In this document: piece by piece, positions 1 to 11,022 of the stretch
How the letters are laid out: the number at the start of each line of letters is the position of its first letter
Numbering within the stretch: the stretch's first letter is position 1
NCBI GenBank assembly: GCA_900169975.1
Contig: LT827122.1
Coordinates: forward strand, 124,001-188,000
Direction of reading: 5' to 3'
Source of the DNA: Pseudoflavonifractor sp. Marseille-P3106
GTDB lineage: Bacteria; Bacillota; Clostridia; Oscillospirales; Oscillospiraceae
Length of the DNA stretch: 64,000 nt
The notes under the pieces: model-generated
What the model saw: the letters and a program-made list of their open reading frames with translations, nothing else
The model's database searches: none
What the model was told of the DNA's origin: nothing
Translations under genes and position numbers: made by a program

Positions 1-123
1 GGCCTTTTCCGCCCACTCGGCGGCAATGGCATCGGCCTTGGCCTGGGCGTCCGCCAAGATGCGGCCGGCCTCCGCCTTGGCGTCGGCATCAATTCGTTCC
101 GTGATCTTATCCAATCCGTTCAT
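1..123 (-). CDS. atpE: V-type ATP synthase subunit E, N-terminal fragment
   Basis: Partial gene running off the left edge; only the first 41 codons are present, starting at an ATG at 123. The fragment begins MNGLDKITERIDADAKAEAG and continues as an Ala/Glu/Lys-rich amphipathic helix, the expected N-terminal coiled coil of subunit E, which pairs with the G/H subunit to form the peripheral stalk of the V/A-type ATPase. It lies 30 nt downstream of the K subunit in the same direction, which is the usual order in bacterial ntp operons. Identification relies on helix composition plus operon position, because the conserved C-terminal head domain is outside the window. Confidence 0.85.
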   Translation of the reverse strand, partial: MNGLDKITERIDADAKAEAGRILADAQAKADAIAAEWAEKA

Positions 124-153
124 ACGGTTTCCGCCTTTCCAGTGTGATCCTCA

Positions 154-2591
<2,438 letters not shown>

Positions 2592-2592
2592 T

Positions 2593-2907
2593 TCAGGTAT
2601 TCACGACCCTTCTGACGATCAGCGCCGCGGCTTCGTCCAATTTCTCCGCGGCCTTCTCCCGGAGCGTCTGGCAGTCCTTTTCATATTCCGCCAGCGCCTC
2701 CCGGGTCTTATCCCGGGCGGTCTCCTCCGCCTGGCTCATCCACACCCTGGCCTGAGTCTGGGCGGCCTTCCGAGCCTCGTTCAGCTTTGCCTGCCCGTCC
2801 TTCTGGGCCTGGGCCAGCAGCGCCTGGGCCTGGGCCTGGGCCTGGGCTTTGCGCTCCCGGGCCTCCGCTTCCGTCTCAGTCACCTGTTTGATCGCGTCCA
2901 TCGACAT
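2593..2907 (-). CDS. V-type ATP synthase stalk subunit G/H (coiled coil)
   Basis: 104 aa, almost entirely a predicted coiled coil rich in Ala, Gln, Glu and Lys (for example KAQAQAQAQALLAQAQKDGQ), ending in a short hydrophobic segment ALIVRRVVNT. This is the profile of the small G/H (NtpF-type) peripheral-stalk subunit that pairs with subunit E. It is the first gene of the ntp operon, which is where this subunit is normally found. ATG at 2907 has a GGTGAG-type ribosome site; the second Met at codon 3 is an alternative. The repeat-like AQ runs make alignment-based naming difficult, so the call rests on position and architecture. Confidence 0.8.
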   Translation of the reverse strand: MSMDAIKQVTETEAEARERKAQAQAQAQALLAQAQKDGQAKLNEARKAAQTQARVWMSQAEETARDKTREALAEYEKDCQTLREKAAEKLDEAAALIVRRVVNT

Positions 2908-2956
2908 GTTCTCACCGCCTTTTTATCCTGGGAATCATAGGACATTGCTATTTTTT

Positions 2957-2985
2957 ATCTTACTCGAAAGCCGACCGGATTGCAA
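2957..2985 (-). promoter_or_regulatory. Promoter of the V-ATPase operon
   Basis: On the minus strand TTGCAA (2985-2980) and TAAGAT (2962-2957) are separated by exactly 17 nt. Transcription would begin near 2950, about 43 nt before the first ATG. The surrounding sequence is much more AT-rich than the genes. Confidence 0.6.
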
Positions 2986-3184
2986 GCCCATTTTCTTGTC
3001 GTCATTTTGCACTGGACATCAAAAAATAGACTAAAATATCTTTTTTTATCGCATATTTTAGCACTTTTTTTGTTGTTTTTTCGCCCATTTTCTCCCTTTT
3101 CCAAAATAGATATGAAAAATTATATATAAACTTTTTAGTTTAAACTTATAATTTGGTTATTTTAAATAAATCCAGCCTGTCTTC
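2986..3184. other. AT-rich intergenic stretch
   Basis: About 200 bases of T- and A-rich sequence between the V-ATPase promoter and the terminator of the upstream gene. It holds no open frame with a ribosome site and no hairpin that I can support. It may carry upstream promoter elements for the operon, but nothing specific is visible. Confidence 0.5.
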
Positions 3185-3229
3185 AAAAAACAACGCGCCG
3201 GGGCCCATGTCACGGGTCCCGGCGCATTG
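3185..3229 (-). terminator. Intrinsic terminator overlapping a stop codon
   Basis: Arms 3191-3206 and 3214-3229 pair at 14 of 16 positions plus wobble pairs, with a 7-nt loop, and are followed on the minus strand by a run of six T (3190-3185). The TGA of the upstream glycosidase-like gene sits in the loop, so the last codons of that gene form the ascending arm. Confidence 0.85.
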
Positions 3230-4331
3230 TTTCCTGCGCGGGGGAGAAAAGCGTGCCCCCCATTGGGGCGTAAGAGGAAGCGGGCTGCGGCACATAGGGC
3301 GGCGAGGTAAAGACCATCCGGGCCGGGGACAGCCCCATCCCCTCCAGCGCCCGGTCGTATTGGCGGGAGACCTCCTCGCTCTCCGGGCCTGGGAGATAGA
3401 GCCGGTCGGCGTACTTTCCCAGCAGCCGGGCCGTCTGGCCGCTTTTGTCCCCCGCCCCGGTCAGGGCCGCGCCGCCTGCGGACAGGGAGAGCTTCACCTC
3501 CGGGTAGTCCTTCAACGCCTCCCGCACCTTTGCGTAAAAGGCGTCCAGAACTTGGGAAAACCGGCTCTCGTCATAGTTTTCCCCCCGCTTGATATACTCC
3601 AGCTGTCCGGCAGTGGGGTAGGCGGCGTTGTCCAGCAGGATCTCGTCAAAGCCCAACGCTGCCAGTTCCCGGCAGACGCCCGCCACATAGTCCTGAGCGC
3701 CCTCGACAGTGGGGCTCAGCCAGCGGATGTCTCCGGCGTCCCGCCAGTTATAGCCGCTGTTGGTCCTGACCGCCAGAGAATTGTCCTGCCGGGGCGCCAG
3801 GTTGTCCCGGAAGCAGGACACCCGGGCTACCGTGTAGAGCCCCCCGTCGTTGAGGGCTTTGATGGCCGCGTTGAGGGCGGGGTCGGCAGCGGAAGAGCCG
3901 AAGCGGATGGCGGCGGGCAGGTCGGAGACGTAGCCCAGGGTGCCGTCGTCGGCCTTCATGTCGAACCAGGCGGCGTTGCCGCCCGCGGCGGCCACCTGCT
4001 CCTCCGCCGTGCCGTCATAGAGGGCGCTGCGGGGCAGGACTGCGGCCCGCAAAAATTCCTCCTCCGGCGCGGGGCTGGGCTGGGCCGTCACCACCACCAC
4101 AGGCGGCTCCCCCACCCCGGCGGATGCCGGGGGCAGGCTCTCCTTCTGCTGGAGGAAAGGCAGCTCCAGCCGGGCCTGACCGTCATCGGTATAAACCACA
4201 TATTTTTGCAGCAGGAAAAAGGCGGCCACTGCCGCTGCCAGCACGACCAGCAGGAACACAATGAGGATCGTCAGGACATTTCTCCACCCAAAACGCCCCC
4301 GATAGGAGTCATACCCATATGTCCTTCGCAC
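3210..4331 (-). CDS. Membrane-anchored glycosidase-like protein (DUF4015 type)
   Basis: About 373 aa. A basic N-terminus is followed by one hydrophobic helix (VLTILIVFLLVVLAAAVAAF), then an extracellular Pro/Glu linker and a TIM-barrel-like domain. Motifs such as WFDMKADDGTLGYVSD, ARVSCFRDNLAP and GFDEILLDNAAYPT are the pattern of the putative glycoside hydrolases grouped as DUF4015, where the buried Asp residues suggest an alpha-glucanase-like fold. The substrate is unknown; a cell-wall or capsule polysaccharide is likely from the location outside the membrane. I chose the GTG at 4331 because AGGAGG lies 10 nt before it; a GTG at 4352 gives seven more residues but lacks such a site. It follows a MarR gene in the same direction. 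Its terminator includes the stop codon. Confidence 0.75.
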   Translation of the reverse strand: MRRTYGYDSYRGRFGWRNVLTILIVFLLVVLAAAVAAFFLLQKYVVYTDDGQARLELPFLQQKESLPPASAGVGEPPVVVVTAQPSPAPEEEFLRAAVLPRSALYDGTAEEQVAAAGGNAAWFDMKADDGTLGYVSDLPAAIRFGSSAADPALNAAIKALNDGGLYTVARVSCFRDNLAPRQDNSLAVRTNSGYNWRDAGDIRWLSPTVEGAQDYVAGVCRELAALGFDEILLDNAAYPTAGQLEYIKRGENYDESRFSQVLDAFYAKVREALKDYPEVKLSLSAGGAALTGAGDKSGQTARLLGKYADRLYLPGPESEEVSRQYDRALEGMGLSPARMVFTSPPYVPQPASSYAPMGGTLFSPAQETMRRDP

Positions 4332-4414
4332 TCGCTCTCTTCCTCCTCTCACGGCCCGCCCCTCACGGTCCCTGCGGGGCTGCCGCGCTTATCTTAACCA
4401 CCGGGCCTGCCGGT

Positions 4415-4840
4415 CTATTCCTCCTGCCCGCCGGTCAGCGCCCGATCCAGCAGCTTCAGGCCCCTGGCCACGGTCTCCTGCTCCTCCGGTGCCAGCTCTC
4501 CCAGCAAGCTGTCAAAATATTCATTCACCCCGGTCTCGGCCTTGGTGCGCAATTTCTGATAGTGATCGGTGGCCTCTACGTAAATGACGCGGTGGTCGGT
4601 CTCCGACCGGGTGCGTCTGGCCAGACCCAGCTTCTCCAGCCGGTCCACGATCCCGGAGACTGTGGAATTGGCGCTTCCCGTCCGCTCGGCCAACTGACTG
4701 ATGGGCATCGGCCCCTCTCCTCCCAGCACACTGAGCACCAGAGCCTGGGGAAATGTGAGGTTCAGCTTCCCAAAGTGACTGCGGAACTGCTGGGAGAGAT
4801 GCTGACTGACCCGGAGATAGTACATCAGAACGTGGTCCAT
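4415..4840 (-). CDS. MarR family transcriptional regulator
   Basis: 141 aa. The central winged helix-turn-helix is clear: PMPISQLAERTGSANSTVSG as the helix-turn-helix and RTRSETDHRVIYVEATDHY as the wing, the usual MarR sequence pattern, with N- and C-terminal helices for dimerisation. Length matches the family. A consensus-like promoter lies directly upstream and an inverted repeat flanks it, suggesting autoregulation. The gene for the glycosidase-like membrane protein follows after 83 nt in the same direction and may be cotranscribed. The ligand cannot be read from the sequence. Confidence 0.9.
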   Translation of the reverse strand: MDHVLMYYLRVSQHLSQQFRSHFGKLNLTFPQALVLSVLGGEGPMPISQLAERTGSANSTVSGIVDRLEKLGLARRTRSETDHRVIYVEATDHYQKLRTKAETGVNEYFDSLLGELAPEEQETVARGLKLLDRALTGGQEE

Positions 4841-4878
4841 GATGGTCCGTCCCTTCCTTCCATTTTATTTGTGAGCGA

Positions 4879-4907
4879 AGCATACCGCAAAGACACCCCG
4901 CCGTCAA
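4879..4907 (-). promoter_or_regulatory. Promoter of the MarR gene
   Basis: TTGACG (4907-4902) and TATGCT (4884-4879) on the minus strand with a 17-nt spacer, about 35 nt before the ATG at 4840. Confidence 0.6.
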
Positions 4908-4918
4908 GGAATCCCGGG

Positions 4919-4936
4919 AAAGGTTCACAAACCTTT
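4919..4936. promoter_or_regulatory. Inverted repeat, candidate operator
   Basis: AAAGGTT-CACA-AACCTTT, a perfect 7-bp inverted repeat just upstream of the -35 box of the MarR gene. It has no T-run on either side, so it is not a typical terminator. Binding by the adjacent MarR protein is a guess from position. Confidence 0.35.
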
Positions 4937-4961
4937 TCCAATTCAGACACAAATAAGGTGC

Positions 4962-5582
4962 TCATCCCGCCGCCGGGATAAGCATCCTCTGGAGCATGAC
5001 CGCCAGGGCGGCCCGGTTGGCACTTCCCTGGGGCTCCAAGGTCCCCCGGTCGCTCCCCTGCAGGATCCCGGCCCCCACGGCATGGCTCACCGCCGTCTTG
5101 GCCCAGCCGGAGATCGCGCCCGCGTCGCTGAACAGGCCCAGGGTCCCGTCAGCCAGAGGCTGTCCCATCTGGCAGGCATAGCGATAGAGAAAAGCGGCCA
5201 GCTGCTCCCGGGTCACCGCATCGCTCCCGCCGAAGGTGCCGTCTGCATAGCCCGTGGCGATCCCCCGCCCCTTTGCCCAGGCCGCCGCCACATCGTACCA
5301 GGTGTCCACCGCATCGGGGAATGGCTTCGCCACTGTGGCCGCAGGCGCGCCGGCCAGCCGCCACAGCACCGTGACCACGGTGGCCCGGTCCACCACCGCA
5401 TAAGGGGCGAACCGGCCGTCCGCCAGTCCTGTCATGACCCCCTTCTCCGTCATTTCCTGCACGGCGGGGGCAAACCAGTCCCCGGCGGAAACATCGGGAT
5501 ATCCTTCACCGGCGGCCAGAACCGGGCCGGTCAAAAGACTCAGCGCACAGGCCAATGCCGCCAGTTTTCTTTTCAGCCGCAT
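4962..5582 (-). CDS. Secreted protein with three SLH domains
   Basis: 206 aa. Signal peptide at 1-24 (MRLKRKLAALACALSLLTGP...), then three S-layer-homology repeats and little else: YPDVSAGDWFAPAVQEMTEK..., FPDAVDTWYDVAAAWAKGRG... and FSDAGAISGWAKTAVSHAVG.... Each ends in the usual acidic/TRxQ-like segment (VDRATVV, VTREQLA, ANRAALA). SLH domains bind secondary cell-wall polymer, so this is likely a small wall-bound anchor or spacer protein. ATG at 5582 is preceded by GAGGTGG; an upstream GTG at 5591 is part of that site. No catalytic domain is fused. It is followed by the MarR gene. Confidence 0.9.
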   Translation of the reverse strand: MRLKRKLAALACALSLLTGPVLAAGEGYPDVSAGDWFAPAVQEMTEKGVMTGLADGRFAPYAVVDRATVVTVLWRLAGAPAATVAKPFPDAVDTWYDVAAAWAKGRGIATGYADGTFGGSDAVTREQLAAFLYRYACQMGQPLADGTLGLFSDAGAISGWAKTAVSHAVGAGILQGSDRGTLEPQGSANRAALAVMLQRMLIPAAG

Positions 5583-5657
5583 AGAATCCACCTCACAGTG
5601 TGTCGATGGATACAGCTTAACATATATTTTTTAAATATCTTTGAACTTTTCACATTT

Positions 5658-7469
5658 TTATAAAAACGTAACAGTTTCTCCGTTTTGACGAAGGAGCAGC
5701 CGCCCGGCGCCGCCGGGCAGCTCCAGATTCTCGCCCCATGGGAGGGCCAGCTCCGCCGGCGCCTCTCCGGCGTTGACCGCCGCCACTGCCGTCTGCCCCT
5801 CCAGCGTCCGGGCAAAGGAGAGCAGGCCTCCGGAACACGTCAGCCAGGAGACCCCGCCCCGCCGAAGGCAAGCCAGCTCCCTCCGGGCCCTCCCCAGGGC
5901 GGTGAACCAGGAGACCAGGCCCCCGGCCTCCTCCCCCCAGGGGAACGTGCGGCGGTTGAGGGGGTCTTCAAACCCCTCCATTCCCGCCTCGTCTCCATAG
6001 TAAACGGTGGGAGAGCCGGGAAAGGCATAGAGGAGCAGCGCGCCCAGCCGAAGCCGGGCTTCTCCCCGCTCCCGCTCCGCCGCGGTCATCCGGTAGGAGG
6101 CCCGCCAGTCCCGGGAGCGGTCCTTCCCTTCGCCCCCTGTCCCCAGCAGCGTGAGGATCCGGGGGGTGTCGTGGGTGCCCAGGGCGTTCATGGCCGAGGC
6201 AAAGGCCCAGGGCGGATAGTTCTGCCGCAGCCGCTCCATCGTCCGGCGAAAGGCCCCGGCGTCTCCCCCCAGCAGATAGTCCAGCAGAGCGGAGCGCAGA
6301 GGATAGTTCATCAGCCCGTCGCAGTGCCCGCCCAGCAGGTGGCGGCGGCGGACCGAGTAGGCGATCTTGTTGGAGCCGTCCTCCCACACCTCGCCGATGA
6401 CCACCGCGTCCGGTTTTTCCGCCCGGGCGGCGGCATGAATGGCGGCCACCACGGCATCAGGGAGCTCGTCGGCCACGTCCAGCCGCCAGCCGTCCGCCCC
6501 GGCGCGCAGCCAGCGGCGGATGATCCCGTTCGGCCCGGTGATATAGTCCAGCCACGCCCGGCTCTCCTTGTTTGCGGCGGGCAGGGAATAGATCCCCCAC
6601 CAGGCGGAATATTGATCCGGCCAGTGCTGGAAGGTGAACCAGTCATAATAGGGAGAGTCCTGGCTCTGATGGGCCCCCTGCCCGGGATAGAAGCCGTCGC
6701 CGTTGAAGTAGCGGGAGACAAAGCCCATGTGGTTGAACACCCCGTCCAGCATCACCCGCATCCCCAGGGCGTGGGCCCGGCGGCAGAGGACGGAAAAATC
6801 CTCCTCCGTACCCAGCATGGGGTCGATCTTCTCATAGTCGGCGGTGCCGTAGCGGTGGTTTTCAGCGGCCTCAAAGATGGGGCAGAGATAGAGGGTCTCC
6901 ACCCCAAGGCTTTGGAGATAGGGGAGTTTCGCCGTGATCCCCGGCAGACTCCCGCCGAAGAAGTCCCGGTTGCGCACCTCTCCCCGCTCGTCGGGACGGT
7001 ACTCCGGCTCCTCCGTCCAATCCCCGTGGACCGTGCGGCCGCCCACCATCCCTGTGGGATCGGGGACCCTCAGGCGGCAGAACCGGTCGGGAAAGATCTG
7101 ATAGGTGACCCCCTCCCCAAACCAGCTGGGCACCCGTTCGGCAGGGTCATAGACGGTGAGCTGGAGCTCCTCGGTGGTCTCCCGCCGCCCGTCCAGTCCC
7201 TCCAGCCGAAGGGTGTACCAGACCAGCCCCACATAGCCCTCGGTCTCCAGCGCAGCGGAAAAAAGGTCCCGGTCGCCATCCATCCCAACCCAGGGAAGGG
7301 ACGTTTCCGTGACCCGGTCTGCGTCGAACTCCCAGCGGGCGGCGAGCACCGCCCTGGAAAAGCCCTCCGACCGGGCCGGCCGGAGGGTAAACGTCACCGT
7401 CGTCCCCGACGGCACGGCCCCGTAGGGGGCCCTGCACCGGGGATCGGCGGGATCAAACCACTGCGTCAA
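5658..7469 (-). CDS. Glycoside hydrolase family 13 alpha-glucan hydrolase
   Basis: 603 aa. An N-terminal beta domain (about 1-115), like those of neopullulanases and cyclomaltodextrinases, precedes the catalytic barrel. Catalytic residues are visible in the four GH13 regions: DGVFNH (region I, about 242-247), GWRLDVADE with nucleophile Asp331, VIGEVWEDG with acid/base Glu360, and GTHDTPR with Asp434. There is no signal peptide, so it should act in the cytoplasm on maltodextrin, glycogen or cyclodextrin. The start is a TTG at 7469 with GAGG seven nt upstream. It lies 33 nt after the PBP2 gene in the same direction but has no obvious functional link to it. Confidence 0.9.
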   Translation of the reverse strand: MTQWFDPADPRCRAPYGAVPSGTTVTFTLRPARSEGFSRAVLAARWEFDADRVTETSLPWVGMDGDRDLFSAALETEGYVGLVWYTLRLEGLDGRRETTEELQLTVYDPAERVPSWFGEGVTYQIFPDRFCRLRVPDPTGMVGGRTVHGDWTEEPEYRPDERGEVRNRDFFGGSLPGITAKLPYLQSLGVETLYLCPIFEAAENHRYGTADYEKIDPMLGTEEDFSVLCRRAHALGMRVMLDGVFNHMGFVSRYFNGDGFYPGQGAHQSQDSPYYDWFTFQHWPDQYSAWWGIYSLPAANKESRAWLDYITGPNGIIRRWLRAGADGWRLDVADELPDAVVAAIHAAARAEKPDAVVIGEVWEDGSNKIAYSVRRRHLLGGHCDGLMNYPLRSALLDYLLGGDAGAFRRTMERLRQNYPPWAFASAMNALGTHDTPRILTLLGTGGEGKDRSRDWRASYRMTAAERERGEARLRLGALLLYAFPGSPTVYYGDEAGMEGFEDPLNRRTFPWGEEAGGLVSWFTALGRARRELACLRRGGVSWLTCSGGLLSFARTLEGQTAVAAVNAGEAPAELALPWGENLELPGGAGRLLLRQNGETVTFL

Positions 7470-7502
7470 GCGGATTCCTCACTTCTTTATTCAGGTCGTG
7501 TC

Positions 7503-9587
7503 TTACCGCGCCAGCGCATTCTCCGCCGGAGCGGCCTCCATGGCGCCCTTGGCGGAAAAGTAGTAGTCCAGGATCTCGGCGGCGATGGCCGCCACCAGTG
7601 TGCCGGAGCCGCCCTTCTCCACCACGATGGAGAGTGCGATCTCGGGGTTTTCATAGGGGGCGAAGGCCACCAGAATGGCGTTGGCCTCGCTGTTGCGGGA
7701 GACCTGCGCGGTGCCGGTCTTGGCCCCCACTGTCACGCCCAGATCCTTGAAATAGACGGCGGCAGAGCCCTCGCTGGCCACCATGCCCATTCCCTTTTTC
7801 ACCGCCGCCAGGTTGGCCGGATCAAGGTTGATCTCGTCCCGGATCTCCGGGCGGTATTCCTCCACCACCTGAGAAAAATCGCTGGATTTCACGGTTTTGA
7901 GCAGGTGCGTGGCGTAATGGGAACCGCCGTTGACCAGGGTGGACACATAGTTGGCCAACTGGATGGGCGTGACTTTCGTGTTGCCCTGTCCGATGGCCGC
8001 GTACATGGTGTCGCCCTCGTACCAGGCCTGACCGTGCTTGGCGCTGGTGGCCGGCCCGGCCATCTCCCCGGCCTCCTCGTAGAGCTCCAGACCGGTTTTT
8101 TGTCCCAGGCCGAAGAGGGCGGCGTAAGTGTCGATCTTCTCGATGCCCAGCCGCAGGCCGGTCTCGTAAAAGTAGATATTGCAGGAGTCCCGGATGGCCT
8201 CCGACACATTCTCCCAGCCGTGGGTCCGGCCGTACTGGCGGTAGTACCAGCACATGGGCTGATCCTCAATTCGGTCGTAGTGCTTGTAGCGGCCGGTGTC
8301 CAGGATCTCCTCGGTGGTGGAGATGACCCCCTCCTCCAGCCCGCCCGCCGCCACGGCCATCTTTATGGTGGAGCCCGGGGCGTAGAGTCCCTGGAGCGCC
8401 CGGTTGAAAAGCGGCTTGAGGGGATCGGCGGAGAGGGCGTTGTAGTCCCGGGAATAGGATTCCGGGGAAAAGGTGGGGTAGGACGCCATGGCCAGGATGC
8501 CGCCGGTCATATCGGTGACCACGCAGGCGGCCCCCTCGGTCTCGTCGGTCATCCCGGGAACGTGGCGCTTGAGGGACTCCTCCACTACCTCCTGGAGCTT
8601 GATATCGGCGGTGAGCATCACGTTGTTCCCCGGTTTTGGTGCCTCCACCTCGCCGGTCTCAGCGTTGACGTGCCAGTTCTCGCTGACCACCTTGCCGCTC
8701 TGGTTGAGCTCAATGTCCCGGGTGCCCGGTGTGCCCCGGAGCAGATCCTCAAAGGCGGCCTCCACGCCGTCCTTGCCCACGGTGTCGTTCATGGAATAGC
8801 CCTTGTCCTTGTACCGGTCCCAGTCCTCGGCGTAGATGGGCCCCACCTGGCCCAGCAGGTGGGCGGCGTACTCGGTCTCATACTGGCGCACGGTGACCGT
8901 GTCAATCTTCACGCCGGAGAGCTTCCCCTCCTTCACCGCGGTAATAAACGCGATATTCACATCCCGGGCAAAGACATAGGAGGTGCGGGCCACGTCCTTG
9001 GAACGAAGGGCCAGTTCGTAGAGGACCCCCACCAGCGCCCGCCCCTCGGCCTCGCCCACGCTTCCATCCACTTCAAAGTAGGCGCGCAGTGCGTCCACCA
9101 TCTGACCGGCGGTGGGGTTTTCGGGCAGATCCTTCAGCTTCAGCGACTCGACCAGTCGGGCCAGCTGGGAGGGAGATGCCGTCCCGTCGGCGGAAAGGGT
9201 CTCGAACGGCCGTGCCTGCGTATAGGAAAAAGGAGCCTCCCCGCTGATGCACAGGGTGTCCGTCCAGGCCACCCCCTGCTCCCGGCAGACCGCCAGCAGC
9301 TTTAAAAGGGTTGTGTTGCGGCCCTGGATATCCCCCATCAGGGAGGTGTCCAGACTCACCTGATAGCTGGCCCGATTGGAGACCAGCACCCGGCCGTACC
9401 GGTCCAAGATCTCCCCCCGGGCCGCCTGGACCGTCTCGGTGTTGGCGATCTTCCGGGTAGACTGCTCCAGATAATAGCCCCCGTGAACCACCTGCAGGTT
9501 GTAAAGCACACCCGTGAAGGCCAAAAAGACAGCGGCCAGGATCAAAAGCACTGTCCGGGTGCGAAATTGAAATTGTTTCCCATCCAT
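7503..9587 (-). CDS. mrdA: Penicillin-binding protein 2, elongation transpeptidase
   Basis: 694 aa class B PBP. One N-terminal membrane helix (about 13-32), a dimerisation/pedestal region, and a transpeptidase domain with all active-site motifs: S406-T-I-K409 (YAPGSTIKM), S468-C-N470 and K623-T-G625 (VGAKTGTAQVS). It crosslinks peptidoglycan during lateral wall growth together with RodA and MreCD. Immediate upstream genes are mreD and mreC, which fixes the assignment to the elongation rather than the division PBP. The start ATG at 9587 has a GAGG site at a slightly long 11-nt spacing. rodA is not in the window. Confidence 0.93.
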   Translation of the reverse strand: MDGKQFQFRTRTVLLILAAVFLAFTGVLYNLQVVHGGYYLEQSTRKIANTETVQAARGEILDRYGRVLVSNRASYQVSLDTSLMGDIQGRNTTLLKLLAVCREQGVAWTDTLCISGEAPFSYTQARPFETLSADGTASPSQLARLVESLKLKDLPENPTAGQMVDALRAYFEVDGSVGEAEGRALVGVLYELALRSKDVARTSYVFARDVNIAFITAVKEGKLSGVKIDTVTVRQYETEYAAHLLGQVGPIYAEDWDRYKDKGYSMNDTVGKDGVEAAFEDLLRGTPGTRDIELNQSGKVVSENWHVNAETGEVEAPKPGNNVMLTADIKLQEVVEESLKRHVPGMTDETEGAACVVTDMTGGILAMASYPTFSPESYSRDYNALSADPLKPLFNRALQGLYAPGSTIKMAVAAGGLEEGVISTTEEILDTGRYKHYDRIEDQPMCWYYRQYGRTHGWENVSEAIRDSCNIYFYETGLRLGIEKIDTYAALFGLGQKTGLELYEEAGEMAGPATSAKHGQAWYEGDTMYAAIGQGNTKVTPIQLANYVSTLVNGGSHYATHLLKTVKSSDFSQVVEEYRPEIRDEINLDPANLAAVKKGMGMVASEGSAAVYFKDLGVTVGAKTGTAQVSRNSEANAILVAFAPYENPEIALSIVVEKGGSGTLVAAIAAEILDYYFSAKGAMEAAPAENALAR

Positions 9588-9602
9588 ATTCTTAAAAACC
9601 TC

Positions 9603-10115
9603 TCACAGGACCGTGGCCTTGGGGACCCGCCGGAACACCCAGCGGAACAGCAGGTAGACAAGGGGCACAAAGCACAGCGACCAGGCGATCTCCCGCCCGG
9701 CCACCGCCGCCATGGCCGACAGCCCGGCCCGCCCTGTCAGGAGCCGGGCGAGGATCCGCCCGGCATCAATGGCCCCCAGGGCCAGCACCGAGCAAACCAG
9801 ACAGCCCAGCAGATCCTGGCGCAGCACGTACTGGGCCAGCAGACCCGCGCACAGCCCCACCAGGGTGAGCGCCAGAGTCATCCACCCCGCGCTCCCCGGC
9901 TCCAGCGTGTCGAACAGCACGCCCACCGCCAGGCCGAAGCCCGCCCCGGCGGAAGCCCCCTCCAGCACCGCCACCGCCACCGCGGCCAGGGGCAGCAGAG
10001 AAGGGACCACGCCAAAGAGGGGAAAGCGGTTGACCAGAAACGCCTGGGCAAACCACACCGGCAGCAGAGCCAGCGCATAGGCCAGCCACTTGATAGAGAA
10101 ATCTTTGGTCGTCAC
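9603..10115 (-). CDS. mreD: Rod shape-determining protein MreD
   Basis: 170 aa, very hydrophobic, with about five to six predicted membrane helices (for example LAYALALLPVWFAQAFLVNR), the pattern of MreD. It lies between mreC and the PBP2 gene, the conserved order of the rod operon. MreD is a membrane component of the elongasome that binds MreC. The start is a GTG at 10115 with AAGGAGGG ten nt upstream. MreD sequences are poorly conserved, so the call leans on topology and position. Confidence 0.88.
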   Translation of the reverse strand: MTTKDFSIKWLAYALALLPVWFAQAFLVNRFPLFGVVPSLLPLAAVAVAVLEGASAGAGFGLAVGVLFDTLEPGSAGWMTLALTLVGLCAGLLAQYVLRQDLLGCLVCSVLALGAIDAGRILARLLTGRAGLSAMAAVAGREIAWSLCFVPLVYLLFRWVFRRVPKATVL

Positions 10116-10139
10116 GGCTCCGATACCCTCCTTCGTATT

Positions 10140-10994
10140 TTATTCCACCATGCTGAATTCTTTGATGACAAACACCTGCTCCAGCTTGCCCAGTTCGGCG
10201 GCCGGGGTGAGCACAGCGTAATCGCTCATGCCGCTGTCGTCGGAGCGGACCTCCTCCACATAGCCCACCACCAGCCCCGAGGGGTAGGCGGCGGTGTCTC
10301 CGGACTTCAGCCCGGAGGTGAGGATGGTGTCCCCCGCCAGCAGCCGGGTGTCCTCCGGCAGATAGGCCAGCTTCAGCCTTCCCTGTCCCATCAGCTGGAA
10401 GTCCCCCTCCAGGATGGCGGCCCCGTCGGTACGGGCGATGAGCCCGCCCACCTCCAGGTCCACATCCACCACGGTGATGAGGCGGGACCAGTTGAGCCCC
10501 ACCTCGGAGATCACGCCCACCAAATTGCCGTATTCATCCACCACGCAGTCTCCCGCCGCCACATCGGCGGCCGAGCCCTTGCTGATGGTGAGGGTAGAGC
10601 TCCAGTTGGAGGCGCTCCGGGCAGTGACGGCGGCCTCCTGCAGTTGGAAATCGGGCCGCTCGGTCTTCAGCCCCAGCAGATTGCGCAGCCGCTCGTTCTC
10701 CCGGCTGGCCGCCGCCCCGTCCCGGGCCTGCTTCTTCAGCTCGGCGTTCTCTTTTTTCAGTGCCTCCAGCTCCTCCTGCATGCTCTCCCGCTGGAAGGCG
10801 TCGGAGTAAACTCCCTCGGTCCAGTTGACGAAGGCGTTGATGCCGTTTCGGAAGGGGGTGGCGATGACTCCCGCGGCGTTGGACAGGGGATCGGCCATCC
10901 CCCCGAAGGTCAGGGAGAGCACCGCCGTGATGAGGGCCAGCAGCACCGCGATCACCAAAATCAGGATTCCATTGTGTTTGAGGAAATCTTTCAC
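10140..10994 (-). CDS. mreC: Rod shape-determining protein MreC
   Basis: 284 aa. A single membrane helix near the N-terminus (ILILVIAVLLALITAVLSL) is followed by a coiled coil (ESMQEELEALKKENAELKKQ) and two beta-barrel subdomains with motifs such as NWSSTLTISKGSAADVAAGD and GDTILTSGLKSGDTAAYPSG. This is the MreC architecture; it acts outside the membrane to activate PBP2/RodA. I chose GTG at 10994 (TTAGGAGACAAGAGC before it); a longer frame reaching 11060 would overlap maf. No mreB gene lies upstream, where it is often found. Confidence 0.93.
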   Translation of the reverse strand: MKDFLKHNGILILVIAVLLALITAVLSLTFGGMADPLSNAAGVIATPFRNGINAFVNWTEGVYSDAFQRESMQEELEALKKENAELKKQARDGAAASRENERLRNLLGLKTERPDFQLQEAAVTARSASNWSSTLTISKGSAADVAAGDCVVDEYGNLVGVISEVGLNWSRLITVVDVDLEVGGLIARTDGAAILEGDFQLMGQGRLKLAYLPEDTRLLAGDTILTSGLKSGDTAAYPSGLVVGYVEEVRSDDSGMSDYAVLTPAAELGKLEQVFVIKEFSMVE

Positions 10995-11022
10995 GCTCTT
11001 GTCTCCTAACCGTGTTCGGCGT

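Noticed and set aside
5685-9305. Plus-strand frame of 1206 codons opposite the GH13 and PBP2 genes
   Set aside because: Low-complexity antisense translation of two well-supported genes; no family motifs.
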